Shown here piece after piece: positions 1 to 8,720 of a stretch of DNA of 64,000 nucleotides (the stretch's first letter is position 1; every line of letters begins with the position of its first letter). Origin of the DNA: Pseudomonadota bacterium (GTDB taxonomy: Bacteria > Pseudomonadota > Alphaproteobacteria > Reyranellales > Reyranellaceae); the NCBI GenBank assembly GCA_018242505.1, contig JAFEBU010000022.1:1-64000 (forward strand). The letters run 5' to 3'. A program made the position numbers and the translations under genes. Below the pieces are notes generated by a model. The model had not been told where the DNA came from and searched no databases. It was given only the letters and a program-made list of their open reading frames with translations.

Positions 1-2
1 AG

Positions 3-1136
3 TTGCCGCAGCAAAGGCGCTTCCGCTTGGCCATAGTCGACGGCTTCTCGGGTGCCGGTAAGTATGCATGCGGCAGTCCTGGTTCGCCGATCATCTTCCT
101 GCAGCAGCTTGACCGTGCCCTCAAGGCGGTGAACCTAAATCGCAAGACACAGGATCTCGATCCAGTCGAGATCGAATGTCTTTTCATCTTTAACGACGCC
201 GATGCCGAAGCGATTGAGTTGCTCAAGCAAAACTACGCACCAGTAGAGGCAGAAATTCGAGACCAAAATCGGCAACTGCACATGTCCGTTGAGTACATGA
301 ACGGGCTGTTCGAAGTTGCATATCTCAAAATCAAAGAGATGATTGCCGCTGGCCGGTTTCGCAACATTATCTTCAATCTGGATCAGTGCGGTGACTCGCA
401 GGTCGCACTAACGACGCTTGCCGATATTATGCGGTCAACGCCCGCGGCCGAGATTTTTTACACTCTGATGATCAAGAGTCTGATCGCGTTCTTGAGTCCC
501 ATCGACAGGACTAGCTTGACTCAGCGACTGGCGCATTTTGGCATGGATGAGAACGATCTTTTGGCGCTTGATCCGGTCATGAGTAAGGACAAATGGCTGG
601 GCGTCGCTGAGCGACTGGTATTCGATTCGTTCAAAGTCGTCGCCCCCTTCCATAGTCCATTCTCCATCAAGAATCCGAATGGTTGGCGGTATTGGCTCAT
701 TCACTTTGCCAATCGCTATCGAGCACGGCAGGTTTACAACAACGTCCTGCATGACAACAGCACGAGCCAAGCTCACTTCGGGCGCGCCGGCCTCAATATG
801 CTCGCTTACGATCCGTCTACAGAAGGCAAACTGTACCTATTCGAACATGCCGACCGTGAGATCGCCAAAGCTCAGCTGCTCGACGACATTCCCCGCCTCG
901 TCTCCGAGTTGGGCGACACCATCAATGTCGGCGAGTTCTACGAAAGCGTCTACAACATGACTCCGGCGCACGCCGAGGAGATTCACGCCGCTATGATCGA
1001 ACATCCGGACTTGGAAGTGCTCACCTCTGCTGGCGGCACGCGCCGCGTGGGCAACGCCATCAGTGTCGATGATACCTTGCGATTGAAAAAGCAACGAACG
1101 CTGTTCCCATTGTTTAAGCCCGTTCGTTCTAGTTAA
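3..1136 (+). CDS. tcmP: Three-Cys-motif partner protein TcmP, 5'-truncated by window edge
   Basis: Resembles the TcmP family, proteins of unknown biochemistry usually encoded beside a three-Cys-motif (Gp37/Gp68-like, DUF5131) partner. The diagnostic N-terminal block VDGFSGAGKY is at visible residues 12-21, followed by the Gly/Ser/Pro-rich GSPGSP stretch, FNDADAEA near residues 63-70 and NLDQCG near 125-130. The visible start codon is a TTG at the third base of the window, so the true N-terminus, and any partner gene, is probably upstream and out of view. The downstream flavoprotein gene is convergent. The family assignment is by motif recognition; a nuclease or methyltransferase role would be speculation. 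Confidence 0.75.
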   Translation: MPQQRRFRLAIVDGFSGAGKYACGSPGSPIIFLQQLDRALKAVNLNRKTQDLDPVEIECLFIFNDADAEAIELLKQNYAPVEAEIRDQNRQLHMSVEYMNGLFEVAYLKIKEMIAAGRFRNIIFNLDQCGDSQVALTTLADIMRSTPAAEIFYTLMIKSLIAFLSPIDRTSLTQRLAHFGMDENDLLALDPVMSKDKWLGVAERLVFDSFKVVAPFHSPFSIKNPNGWRYWLIHFANRYRARQVYNNVLHDNSTSQAHFGRAGLNMLAYDPSTEGKLYLFEHADREIAKAQLLDDIPRLVSELGDTINVGEFYESVYNMTPAHAEEIHAAMIEHPDLEVLTSAGGTRRVGNAISVDDTLRLKKQRTLFPLFKPVRSS

Positions 1137-1194
1137 ATCGCAGGCCCTTTCTTGCTCGCCCAATGAGCGCGCAAGATGCGCACGGTCCGGAAGA

Positions 1195-2787
1195 TTAGGA
1201 GAGCGCCATCTCTTTATATCCGTTGGCCGCGACCTCGTCGCAGCGGGCGCGGTAGGCGGGGGCGCTGCCGCTGTAGCGGGCGATGATGCGGGTCTGCTTG
1301 CCTTCGACGTTGCGGTTGATGCCGGTCATCCAGGAATCGATCTCGTTGGAGAGCAGGCCCTCGCCCAGCGATTTCACATGGTCGGTCCAGGCCTGTACGC
1401 CTTCGGGCCGGCACTCGGCGCGCGTCAGCCCGTGCGCGCGCATGTGGCGGATCACGCCGGTCACCCATTCGACGTTGTATTCGATGCTGCGCGGGATGTT
1501 GCCGAGCGCGGTGTGCGGGCCCATCACCATGAACATGTTGGGGAAGCCCTCGACCTGGACACCCAGCCAGGTCTGCGGGCCGCCTTTCCACTTGTCCTTC
1601 AGCCTGAGGCCGTCGACGCCGCGGATGTCGATGCGGTCGAAGCTGCCGGTGATGGCGTCGAAGCCGGTCGCGTAGATGATCATGTCGAAGTCGTATTCGG
1701 CATCGCTGGTCCTGATGCCGGTGGGCGTGATGCGCTCGATCGGCGTCTCGCCGATGTCGACCAGCCTGACGTTCGGCTGGTTGTAGACTTCGTAGTATCG
1801 AGTCTCGAGCGGCACGCGCCGGGTGCCGAAGCCGTGATTCTTCGGGATCAGCTTCTCGGCGACCTTGGGGTCCTTCACGCGCTGGCGGATCTTGCGCGCC
1901 ACGAAGTCGCTCACCAGCGCGTTGGCCTTGCGATCGACCAGTATGTCGCGGAAGTTGCCCTGCCACATGCCGAAGCCGCGATGGCTGTAGAGCTTCTCGA
2001 ACAGGGCCTCGCGCTCCTCGGGCGTCACTTCGCTTGTGGCGCGCGGGTCGGGCGTGTGCAGGAAGCAGGCGAAGGTCTCGCGGCAGCGCTCGAAGATCTC
2101 GGGATAGCGCCCGCGGATCTCGCGCATCTCCTCCTCGCCGATCATGGCGTTGTGCAACGGCGCGCACCAGTTGGGCGTGCGCTGGAAGACGGTGAGGGTG
2201 CCGCAGGTCTTGGCGACCTCCTGGATGGTCTGCACGCCGGTCGCCCCGGTGCCGATCACGGCGACGCGCTTGCCCTCGAAGCTCACCGGCTGGTGCGGCC
2301 AGCGCGCGGTGTGGCAGGACTGGCCCTTGAAGGTCTCGATGCCCTCGATCCGGGGCAGGGTCGGCGCCGAGAGCGGACCGATGGCGGTGATCAGGAAGCG
2401 GGCGCTGTGCCGGCTGCCGTCCTCCAGCGTGATCTCCCAGTCGCGCGTCGCTTCCCGGTAGTGGGCCGCCGTCACGCGCGACCTGAACTGGATGTCGCGG
2501 CGCAGGTCGAACTTGTCGGCGACGTAGTTCAGGTACTTGAGCGTCTGGGGCTGGGGCGAGAAATGCTCGGTCCAGTGCCATTCGTCGAGCAGCTCCTGGG
2601 AGAAGGAGTAGCCGTAGGAATAGCTCTCGGAATCGAACCGGGCGCCGGGATAGCGGTTCCAGTACCAGGTGCCGCCTACGCCGGTGCCCGTTTCGAACAC
2701 GCGGACCTTCAGGCCCGCTTCGCGCAGGAGATAGAGCTGGTAGAGGCCGGAGATGCCCGCGCCGATGACAATCGCGTCGTAATCCAT
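1195..2787 (-). CDS. Flavin-containing (Baeyer-Villiger type) monooxygenase
   Basis: 530-residue soluble flavoprotein of the cyclohexanone-monooxygenase group, which inserts oxygen into ketones using FAD, NADPH and O2. The FAD Rossmann motif GAGISG is at residues 9-14, the Baeyer-Villiger fingerprint FKGQSCHTARWP at 153-164, and the NADPH Rossmann motif GTGATG at 179-184. Length matches the family (about 500-550). It starts 4 nt after the stop of the M20 hydrolase gene and is probably co-transcribed with it. Substrate is not predictable from sequence. The fingerprint makes the subclass more secure than a generic FMO call. Confidence 0.9.
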   Translation of the reverse strand: MDYDAIVIGAGISGLYQLYLLREAGLKVRVFETGTGVGGTWYWNRYPGARFDSESYSYGYSFSQELLDEWHWTEHFSPQPQTLKYLNYVADKFDLRRDIQFRSRVTAAHYREATRDWEITLEDGSRHSARFLITAIGPLSAPTLPRIEGIETFKGQSCHTARWPHQPVSFEGKRVAVIGTGATGVQTIQEVAKTCGTLTVFQRTPNWCAPLHNAMIGEEEMREIRGRYPEIFERCRETFACFLHTPDPRATSEVTPEEREALFEKLYSHRGFGMWQGNFRDILVDRKANALVSDFVARKIRQRVKDPKVAEKLIPKNHGFGTRRVPLETRYYEVYNQPNVRLVDIGETPIERITPTGIRTSDAEYDFDMIIYATGFDAITGSFDRIDIRGVDGLRLKDKWKGGPQTWLGVQVEGFPNMFMVMGPHTALGNIPRSIEYNVEWVTGVIRHMRAHGLTRAECRPEGVQAWTDHVKSLGEGLLSNEIDSWMTGINRNVEGKQTRIIARYSGSAPAYRARCDEVAANGYKEMALS

Positions 2788-2791
2788 GCCC

Positions 2792-3946
2792 TCAGGATAG
2801 CAGTCGGCTCACCACTTCCAACTGGATCCGGGCCGCCTCGACCATTTCGTCGATCGGAACGCTCTCGTTGGCGGCGTGGCCCTGGGCGCCGGAACCGGGG
2901 CCGAAATTGATGATCTCGATGTCGTCGTCGGCATAGTAGCGGCCGTCGCTGACGCCGGTGGCGTTGAGGAACTTCACCTTGCGCCCGGTCTGCGCCTTCA
3001 CGACCGACTCGAACGCGGCGACGACCTGGCCGTTCTCCGGCGCGAAGAAGCCGTTGGTGCCGGTCAGGAACTCGACGCTGTACTGGCTCCTCGGCTCGCC
3101 CACACCGTCGACCACATGCTTGAGCTCGGCGAAGGCGTCCTTGACCTTCTCGTTGGGCAGCAGGCGGCGATCGATCTCGACCGTGCAGGCCGAGGGTACG
3201 ACGTTGGTGTTGTGGCCGCCATGGAACATGCCGACGTTCACGGTCGAGCGCATCGCGCCCGAGACGCGCCTGGCGAGGGCCTTGTCGTAATAGGATTGCA
3301 GGGCGCCCACGAGCCGCATCATGCGCAGGATGGCGTTGTCGCCCGCGCCCGGATTGCCGGCATGCGCGGCCCTGCCCCGGGTGACGATGCGCGCCCACAT
3401 CACGCCGCGCTCGGCCACGATCAGGTTGTTCTCGGTCTGCGCACCCAGGATCAGCGCGTCGGGCCGTACCTTGCCGCTCTTGCGCAGGTATTCCATGCCG
3501 TTGGGACCGAGATTCTCCTCGTCGGCGACGAAGGTGAAGATCAGCTCGCCCCTGGCCGGGCCGCCGCGCCGCGCGATTTCCTCGGCGAGCCAGAGCTGGA
3601 CCGCCATGCTGCCCTTGCAGTTGCCGGCGCCGAGGCCATGGACGAGGCCGCCCTTCACCAGCGCCTTGTAGGGATCGCTCTTCCAGTTGGCGCGTTCGCC
3701 CACGCCCACCGTGTCGACATGGGCGTTGAAGGCGATGACAGGCCCCTTGCCCTTGCCCTTGCGGCGCGCCACGACATTGTCGACGCCCTTCGCCTTGGTC
3801 GCGATCTCGACCTTGTAGCCCGCCTTGCGCAGCCGTTTGGCCGCATAGGCGCAGATCTCGACCGACGTGCCGGGCGGGTAGGGGCTCGGCAGCGCGATCA
3901 GATCGGTGAGGATCGACACGAGGTCGGCGGAGAGTTTCTTGGACAT
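2792..3946 (-). CDS. M20 family metallohydrolase (ArgE/DapE-like) with altered bridging residue
   Basis: 384 residues, the normal size for M20 deacylases and dipeptidases such as acetylornithine deacetylase. The metal motif HVD is at residues 76-78, the catalytic Glu pair in ADEEN at 143-144, a dimerisation-domain RAAHAG follows, and a C-terminal His lies in the GAQGHAA segment. The residue that normally bridges the two zinc ions, the Asp of the G-x-x-D-x-K-G motif, is Asn here (GAGNCKG, Asn109). Activity may therefore be weakened or changed, or the protein may be a non-hydrolytic homologue. It lies 4 nt upstream of the monooxygenase gene. No clear Shine-Dalgarno is seen before the ATG. Confidence 0.85.
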   Translation of the reverse strand: MSKKLSADLVSILTDLIALPSPYPPGTSVEICAYAAKRLRKAGYKVEIATKAKGVDNVVARRKGKGKGPVIAFNAHVDTVGVGERANWKSDPYKALVKGGLVHGLGAGNCKGSMAVQLWLAEEIARRGGPARGELIFTFVADEENLGPNGMEYLRKSGKVRPDALILGAQTENNLIVAERGVMWARIVTRGRAAHAGNPGAGDNAILRMMRLVGALQSYYDKALARRVSGAMRSTVNVGMFHGGHNTNVVPSACTVEIDRRLLPNEKVKDAFAELKHVVDGVGEPRSQYSVEFLTGTNGFFAPENGQVVAAFESVVKAQTGRKVKFLNATGVSDGRYYADDDIEIINFGPGSGAQGHAANESVPIDEMVEAARIQLEVVSRLLS

Positions 3947-3970
3947 GGTGAAGTCAGTCTTTCAAAGAAC

Positions 3971-4065
3971 CGTGTCATCCCGGGTCGCGCCCGGTAACCC
4001 GGGCGCCGCAGCGAGGGATCCTTGTCGTTACCCGAAAGATCCTTCGCTGCGCTCAGGATGACACG
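3971..4065. repeat. Dispersed intergenic palindromic repeat, copy 1
   Basis: A 95-bp element between the two M20 genes. It is bounded by perfect 10-bp inverted ends, CGTGTCATCC and GGATGACACG. It contains GAGGGATCC and CGAAAGATCCTTCGCT cores that recur in a second, diverged copy at 14835-14955. It could fold into a long hairpin in RNA and may work as a terminator or mRNA stabiliser. Confidence 0.7.
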
Positions 4066-4085
4066 ATTGGTAGCGATAGGAAGGA

Positions 4086-5342
4086 CTAGCGATTCGCCAG
4101 CTCCTGCAGGACCTCGACCAGCACGCGCGTGCCGGCGGCGAGGTCGGACGGCGCGGCGTTCTCGATCTCGTTGTGGCTGATGCCGCGCTCGCACGGCACG
4201 AAGATCATGCCGGCGGGGCAGAGCCTGGCGATGTGCATGGCGTCGTGGCCCGCGCCGGACGGCATATCCATGTGCGAGAGCTTCAGCGCCTGGGCCTTGG
4301 CGCGCACCAGGTCGATCACGCGGGTATCGAATCCGGTCGGGGCGACGCTGGTCACACGCTCGATGCGGGCGGGGCAGGGCCTGGCCTTGCGGCTCACGAT
4401 GTCGTGCAGCTTCTTCTCGTGCGCCTCGAGCACGGCATCGTCGGGATGACGCATGTCGATGGTGAAGGTGACCTTGCCCGGCACCGTGTTGGGCGAGCCG
4501 GGCAAGACCTCGACGTGGCCGATGGTGAAGCGCAGCGTATCGTCGGCATCGTTCGTCGCCTCGTACATCGCCGCGGCGATGCGCGTGGCGGCGGCGTAAG
4601 CGTCCTTGCGCGCGGCGCGCGGCGTCGTGCCGGCATGCGCCTCCTCGCCGTCGATCTCGACGATGTAGCGGCGGCTGCCCTGGATCGCGGTCACCACGCC
4701 GATCGTCTTGTGTGCGGCCTCGAGACGAGGACCCTGCTCGATATGCGCCTCGACATAGAAGCCGACATCGAAGCCCGGATTGCCGTCACGCATCGGCGCC
4801 GGCGCGGCCTTCAGCGTCTCGCCGAGCGCGTCCTTCAGCACGACGCCCTTCCAGTCCTTCGTCGCCAGCATTTCGTCGAGCTTGTAGACGCCGGCGAACA
4901 CGGCCGAGCCCATGGCGCCGGGCTGGAAGCGCGAGCCTTCCTCGTTGGTCCAGGCGACCGCGATCACCGGCCGCCGGGTCCGGATGCCGGCATCCTCGAG
5001 CGCTTCGAGCGCCTCGAAGGCGGCCAGCACGCCGTACATGCCGTCGAAGCGACCGCCGGTCGGCTGGCTGTCCATGTGCGAACCGCTCATCACCGGCGGC
5101 GCCTTGGCGTCGGCGCCGTCGCGGCGCACGAAGAGATTGCCGATGGCGTCGGTGAAGACGGCAAAGTTGCGCGCCTTGGCCCAGCTCATGAGCAGGGTGC
5201 GCGCCGCCGCGTCCTCGGCCGACAGCGCCTGGCGGTTGACGCCGCCCTTGGGCGTGCCGCCGAGCTCCGCCATCTCGGCATGCCGTTGCCACAGCCGGTC
5301 TTCCTGCACCGCACCCGAGCTTCTCTTGACGGCTGCCTCCAT
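4086..5342 (-). CDS. M20 Zn-dependent amidohydrolase, allantoate amidohydrolase / N-carbamoyl amino acid hydrolase type
   Basis: 418 residues from the chosen ATG, which follows a GAGGAGAGG ribosome-binding site; an upstream in-frame start has no such site. The HMD motif is at residues 89-91, followed by GGRFDG near 96-101 and NEE at 133-135, the pattern of the AllC / hydantoin-utilisation carbamoylase branch. These bimetal enzymes hydrolyse ureido or carbamoyl groups. The divergent neighbour is a PuuE-type allantoinase, so allantoate is a plausible substrate. N-carbamoyl-beta-alanine or another carbamoyl amino acid is the main alternative. The shared upstream region is about 80 bp. Confidence 0.85.
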   Translation of the reverse strand: MEAAVKRSSGAVQEDRLWQRHAEMAELGGTPKGGVNRQALSAEDAAARTLLMSWAKARNFAVFTDAIGNLFVRRDGADAKAPPVMSGSHMDSQPTGGRFDGMYGVLAAFEALEALEDAGIRTRRPVIAVAWTNEEGSRFQPGAMGSAVFAGVYKLDEMLATKDWKGVVLKDALGETLKAAPAPMRDGNPGFDVGFYVEAHIEQGPRLEAAHKTIGVVTAIQGSRRYIVEIDGEEAHAGTTPRAARKDAYAAATRIAAAMYEATNDADDTLRFTIGHVEVLPGSPNTVPGKVTFTIDMRHPDDAVLEAHEKKLHDIVSRKARPCPARIERVTSVAPTGFDTRVIDLVRAKAQALKLSHMDMPSGAGHDAMHIARLCPAGMIFVPCERGISHNEIENAAPSDLAAGTRVLVEVLQELANR

Positions 5343-5421
5343 GCTGCCTCTCCTCGACCTTGTCGCCGGAGCTATACCGGCCCCATAGTCGGGCTTCAAT
5401 CGTTCGCCGGAGCACGTGGCC

Positions 5422-6330
5422 ATGCATAATCACCTCGATCGCAACCTCGTCGGCTACGGCTCCCATCCGCCCGATCCGCAATGGCCCGACGAGGCGCGTA
5501 TCGCCGTGAGCTTCGTGCTGAACTACGAGGAGGGCGGCGAGAACACGATCCTGAACGGCGATCCCGCCTCCGAGGTCTATTTGACCGAGACGCCGGGCGG
5601 CGTGCCGCTGCAGGGCGCGCGCGACCTTTCGACCGAGTCGATCTACGAGTACGGCAGCCGCGCCGGCTTCTGGCGCATCCTGCGCCTCTTCGCCGAGCGC
5701 AACATGCGCTTCACCTCGTGGTCGGTCGGGCGCGCGCTCGAACTCAATCCCGCCGCCGGCAAGGCGATGGCCGAAGCAGGCCACGAGGTGGCGAGCCATG
5801 GATGGCGCTGGATCAACTACAGGGATTTCACGCTCGAGCAGGAGCTCGACCACATCCGGAAGGCCGTGAAGGCGATCAAGGACACGGCGGGCCGGGCGCC
5901 GGTGGGCTGGTACACCGGCCGCCTAGGCATGAACACGCTGAAGGCCGTCGTGCAGCACGGCGGCTTCCTCTATTCGAGCGATTCCTACAACGACGATCTG
6001 CCCTACTGGGTGCGTGTGGAGGGCAATCCGCATCTCATCATTCCCTACACGCTCGAAGTGAACGACATGAAGTTCGCCGTGGCGCCGGGCTTCAGCCAGG
6101 GCGACGGCTGGCTGCAGGCGATGAAGGACGCCTTCGACATGCTCTACGCCGAGGGCGCACGTTCGCCCAGGATGATGTCGGTCGGCCTCCATTGCCGACT
6201 TGCCGGTCGGCCGAGCCGTGCGGCGACGCTCGCCCGCTTCCTCGACTATGTCGCCTCCAAGCCCAAGGTCTGGGTGGCGACCCGCGAGGAGATCGCGCGC
6301 CACTGGATCAAGGTGCATCCCGCGCCGTGA
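5422..6330 (+). CDS. puuE: PuuE-type allantoinase / polysaccharide deacetylase family protein
   Basis: 302 residues, single NodB-like deacetylase fold. The opening (NLVGYGSHPPDPQWP, RIAVSFVLNYEEGGE) and the GHEVASHGWRWINY block are characteristic of the PuuE urate-catabolism branch rather than chitin or peptidoglycan deacetylases. PuuE enzymes open the allantoin ring to allantoate without bound metal. ATG 5422 is preferred over the in-frame GTG 6 nt upstream because GGAG lies at a proper distance from it. It is divergent from a carbamoylase-type M20 hydrolase that could take the next step. No urate oxidase or other ureide genes are in the window. Confidence 0.8.
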   Translation: MHNHLDRNLVGYGSHPPDPQWPDEARIAVSFVLNYEEGGENTILNGDPASEVYLTETPGGVPLQGARDLSTESIYEYGSRAGFWRILRLFAERNMRFTSWSVGRALELNPAAGKAMAEAGHEVASHGWRWINYRDFTLEQELDHIRKAVKAIKDTAGRAPVGWYTGRLGMNTLKAVVQHGGFLYSSDSYNDDLPYWVRVEGNPHLIIPYTLEVNDMKFAVAPGFSQGDGWLQAMKDAFDMLYAEGARSPRMMSVGLHCRLAGRPSRAATLARFLDYVASKPKVWVATREEIARHWIKVHPAP

Positions 6331-6539
6331 GTCGCGCCGGGAGCGCGGCGCAGGAAATGACATGCTCGCTTCGCTCGCCGAAGCGTGCATGCAACTGAGG
6401 ATAGCACACCGAGACCGCACACACGCATCGAAGGCGCTGGACGCAAAATATCGGGTGGCGCGGTTTCGACATGTGGTGTGAAGCTATCCCCAGATTCAGG
6501 GTTTACGCCGGACCGAGTCCTGTGAGAAGAAGGCCGGGC

Positions 6540-7037
6540 GTGAGACCATTCTGCTATCCCTTGATGCTGGTGCTGCTTGCAATCGCTGGCTGTACCAAGC
6601 CTTCCGCACCCCGCCCTGCACTCTCTTCCGAGACTGCCGCGGACATGCGCGTGCGCGATGTCGAGGAACGCAAGGACGAGATGCTGCGCGAGCTGGCAAT
6701 GTGCGAAAGCGGCGGCGTCGGCGATTCTCTTCAGCCGATCTATGGCGGCCGCGGCGCCTTTGTCGGGCGCTTCCAGTTCACACCGAGCACGGTGATCAAC
6801 TACATCAAGCAGATGGACGGGCGCGTCCTGTCGTTCAAGGACGCGGTCGCTCTGGCGCACGACTATCAACAAGCGGCCGAGCTTGCGAAGTTCGTGATCT
6901 TCGAAAAGGACGGCATCTGGAATTGGCCGCTATGCACCCGCAAGCTTGGCCTGGTCCAGCAGGTCGCCGAGATCAAGGCGTTCGCTTCGGACGTGTTCAC
7001 GGCCAGGTCGTCGGTCGCGGAAAGCGTGGCGCGCTAG
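6540..7037 (+). CDS. Small lipoprotein with transglycosylase/lysozyme-like domain
   Basis: 165 residues starting at a GTG preceded by AGAAGAAGG. A short signal peptide ends in the lipobox AIAGC, so Cys18 should be lipidated and the protein anchored in the envelope. The mature part has ELAMCESGG at residues 51-59 followed by GRFQFTPSTV, resembling the catalytic Glu region of lysozyme-like and resuscitation-factor folds (C-E-S-G-G followed by a G-x-x-Q-F). A murein lyase role is therefore possible, with Glu56 as the candidate acid. No specific family was recognised with certainty. Convergent with the epimerase gene. Confidence 0.65.
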   Translation: MRPFCYPLMLVLLAIAGCTKPSAPRPALSSETAADMRVRDVEERKDEMLRELAMCESGGVGDSLQPIYGGRGAFVGRFQFTPSTVINYIKQMDGRVLSFKDAVALAHDYQQAAELAKFVIFEKDGIWNWPLCTRKLGLVQQVAEIKAFASDVFTARSSVAESVAR

Positions 7038-7053
7038 AGTCTTTCCGGGCAGG

Positions 7054-8052
7054 TCATCTGTCCGCAGCCTCCTCGACAGGATAGGGACCGACCGCAAACG
7101 TTTCCGTGTGGTAGCCCTTTGCGCCCACGGCACGCGCCAGGGGACTGCGGATGTCCTCGTCTGCCGCCAGGCGTTCGACGACGAAGCGGAAATCGTGGCG
7201 AGGGGTCCAGCCCAGCTCGCGGCGGGCGCGGTCGTTGACATAGACCCGATCGATGCCGGGCATCATCTTCCAGCCACGGCGCGCATATTCGGCCTCATAG
7301 GCGGGAACATGGTGTCGCACGACGCGAGGCGCATCGCGGCGCAACGCAACGAGATCTTCGGTCGTGAAGGGCGTGGTGGCGCTGATCACATACCGTCCGA
7401 ACCCCAGCAGGGGAGCCTTTTCGGCAGCAAGCAAGTGGGCGCTGACGACATCGGCGATGTCGACACGGCGAAACAGGAACTCGCTGGCCTTGAGGTTGGC
7501 GTCGGCGTAGCTGGCGCGCGCCGCGGGGCTGTCGTCCTCTTCGGGAAAGAAGCGCGAGGTACGGAGCACGATACAGGCCAGGCGCTGGTTGCGATGGAAA
7601 AGCTGGCAGAGATCCTCCGCCGCGACCTTGGTCGTGCCGTAGATGTTCTTCGGTACCGAAGTCACGTCCTCGGTGATCCACGCACAGGGCGCCTCGGGCG
7701 GCGGAACGAGGGCATCGCCGAAGGCGCTGGTCGTGCTGGTGAAGACGAAGGCCCCGACCCGTTCGCGCGCCGCCGCCTCAAGCAGCGTGAGCGTGCCGGT
7801 GATGTTGGTGTCGACGAAGGCCTGCCGGCTGTGGGTCGAGACGTGCGGCTTGTGGAGCGTGGCTGTGTGCATCACGACCTGCACGCCCTTCATGCAATGC
7901 GATGCCGTTGCGGCATCGCCGATGCTGCCGACATGCGTCGTGAACGGCCCCGCAACGATGTCGAGGCCGATCGCCTCGCATCGCCGGTCCGCCAGGGTGC
8001 GCATCAGCGCCTCGCCGAGATGGCCGGAGCTGCCCGTGACCAGGACTTTCAT
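7054..8052 (-). CDS. NAD-dependent epimerase/dehydratase (extended SDR)
   Basis: 332 residues. N-terminal NAD-binding motif GSSGHLG at residues 7-13, and the catalytic Tyr-x-x-x-Lys as YGTTK at 138-142 with an upstream STTS serine region near 106-109. Extended SDRs of this kind act on nucleotide sugars or small hydroxy/keto compounds. The sequence alone does not identify the substrate. It is transcribed away from the decayed regulator remnant and converges on the lipoprotein gene. Confidence 0.85.
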   Translation of the reverse strand: MKVLVTGSSGHLGEALMRTLADRRCEAIGLDIVAGPFTTHVGSIGDAATASHCMKGVQVVMHTATLHKPHVSTHSRQAFVDTNITGTLTLLEAAARERVGAFVFTSTTSAFGDALVPPPEAPCAWITEDVTSVPKNIYGTTKVAAEDLCQLFHRNQRLACIVLRTSRFFPEEDDSPAARASYADANLKASEFLFRRVDIADVVSAHLLAAEKAPLLGFGRYVISATTPFTTEDLVALRRDAPRVVRHHVPAYEAEYARRGWKMMPGIDRVYVNDRARRELGWTPRHDFRFVVERLAADEDIRSPLARAVGAKGYHTETFAVGPYPVEEAADR

Positions 8053-8099
8053 GGCGCCGTCCTTCCACTTGGGATGGCGCAGCGCAATGCATAAAAAAT

Positions 8100-8720
8100 A
8101 TGCGCCCCGTGAAGCGCGATCTTTCCTGCCCTCCGCTTCGGCGTCGGGCCGCGCGCCGAAGACGTGGCGCAGCGTGCGTCGCTTCAGGCAACGCCCTGCG
8201 GGCGAACTGTTCGGCGTCTCGCAGACGACGGTTTCCCGCCGGGAAGCCGCTCGTCAGTCGCCGTCGCCATGCGAGGCGGCACGGTTGCGCGATGCGATCG
8301 CCGCGACGTCCGCAACTGAGGGTCAATGACGCCTTGCCCAAGCCCGTGAGCGGCAGCCTCCTGTCGATACATCTGGTTTGCGATCCCAGCCATCGGCTGC
8401 CGGCGGCCCCGAAGCCGCGCTCACGCGCCCGGCGCGTCGCGCCCGAGACGCTCCACGGTATGTCGCTCTGTCGCTATGCCAGCGAGGAGATCCAGGAGGT
8501 CGAGCTTCAGCTGGGCGAGTTCGGCGGATTCGAGCCCGGTGCGCCGTCGGTCCTGTTCGCGACAAGTGCCAACCGCATGGCCGAGATGCCGATCCGCGCG
8601 GGCCGGGTCTGCTGGACCCGGCTGCGATTGTCGGACGGCCCTTACGCCCGCTTCGTAGAGACCGTTTCCGGGTTGGCCGGCGATGCCGGCCGCCTCACTC
8701 GACGGAATAATGAGTGTTGA
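8100..8720 (+). pseudogene. Remnant of an XRE-type HTH regulator broken by frameshifts
   Basis: This stretch between two minus-strand genes has no intact convincing gene. At about 8190-8320, one plus-strand frame encodes AGELFGVSQTTVSRREAA followed by EAARLRDAIA, a typical XRE helix-turn-helix ending. A second frame carries a start (MRPVKRDLS) upstream and a plausible C-terminal domain downstream (about 8322-8690, with ordinary GC3-rich codons and a GMSLCRY segment). Joining them needs two frame changes, near 8175 and 8322. Inference: a decayed regulator gene. Two sequencing errors, or one real short ORF from ATG 8292, are alternatives. Confidence 0.4.
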
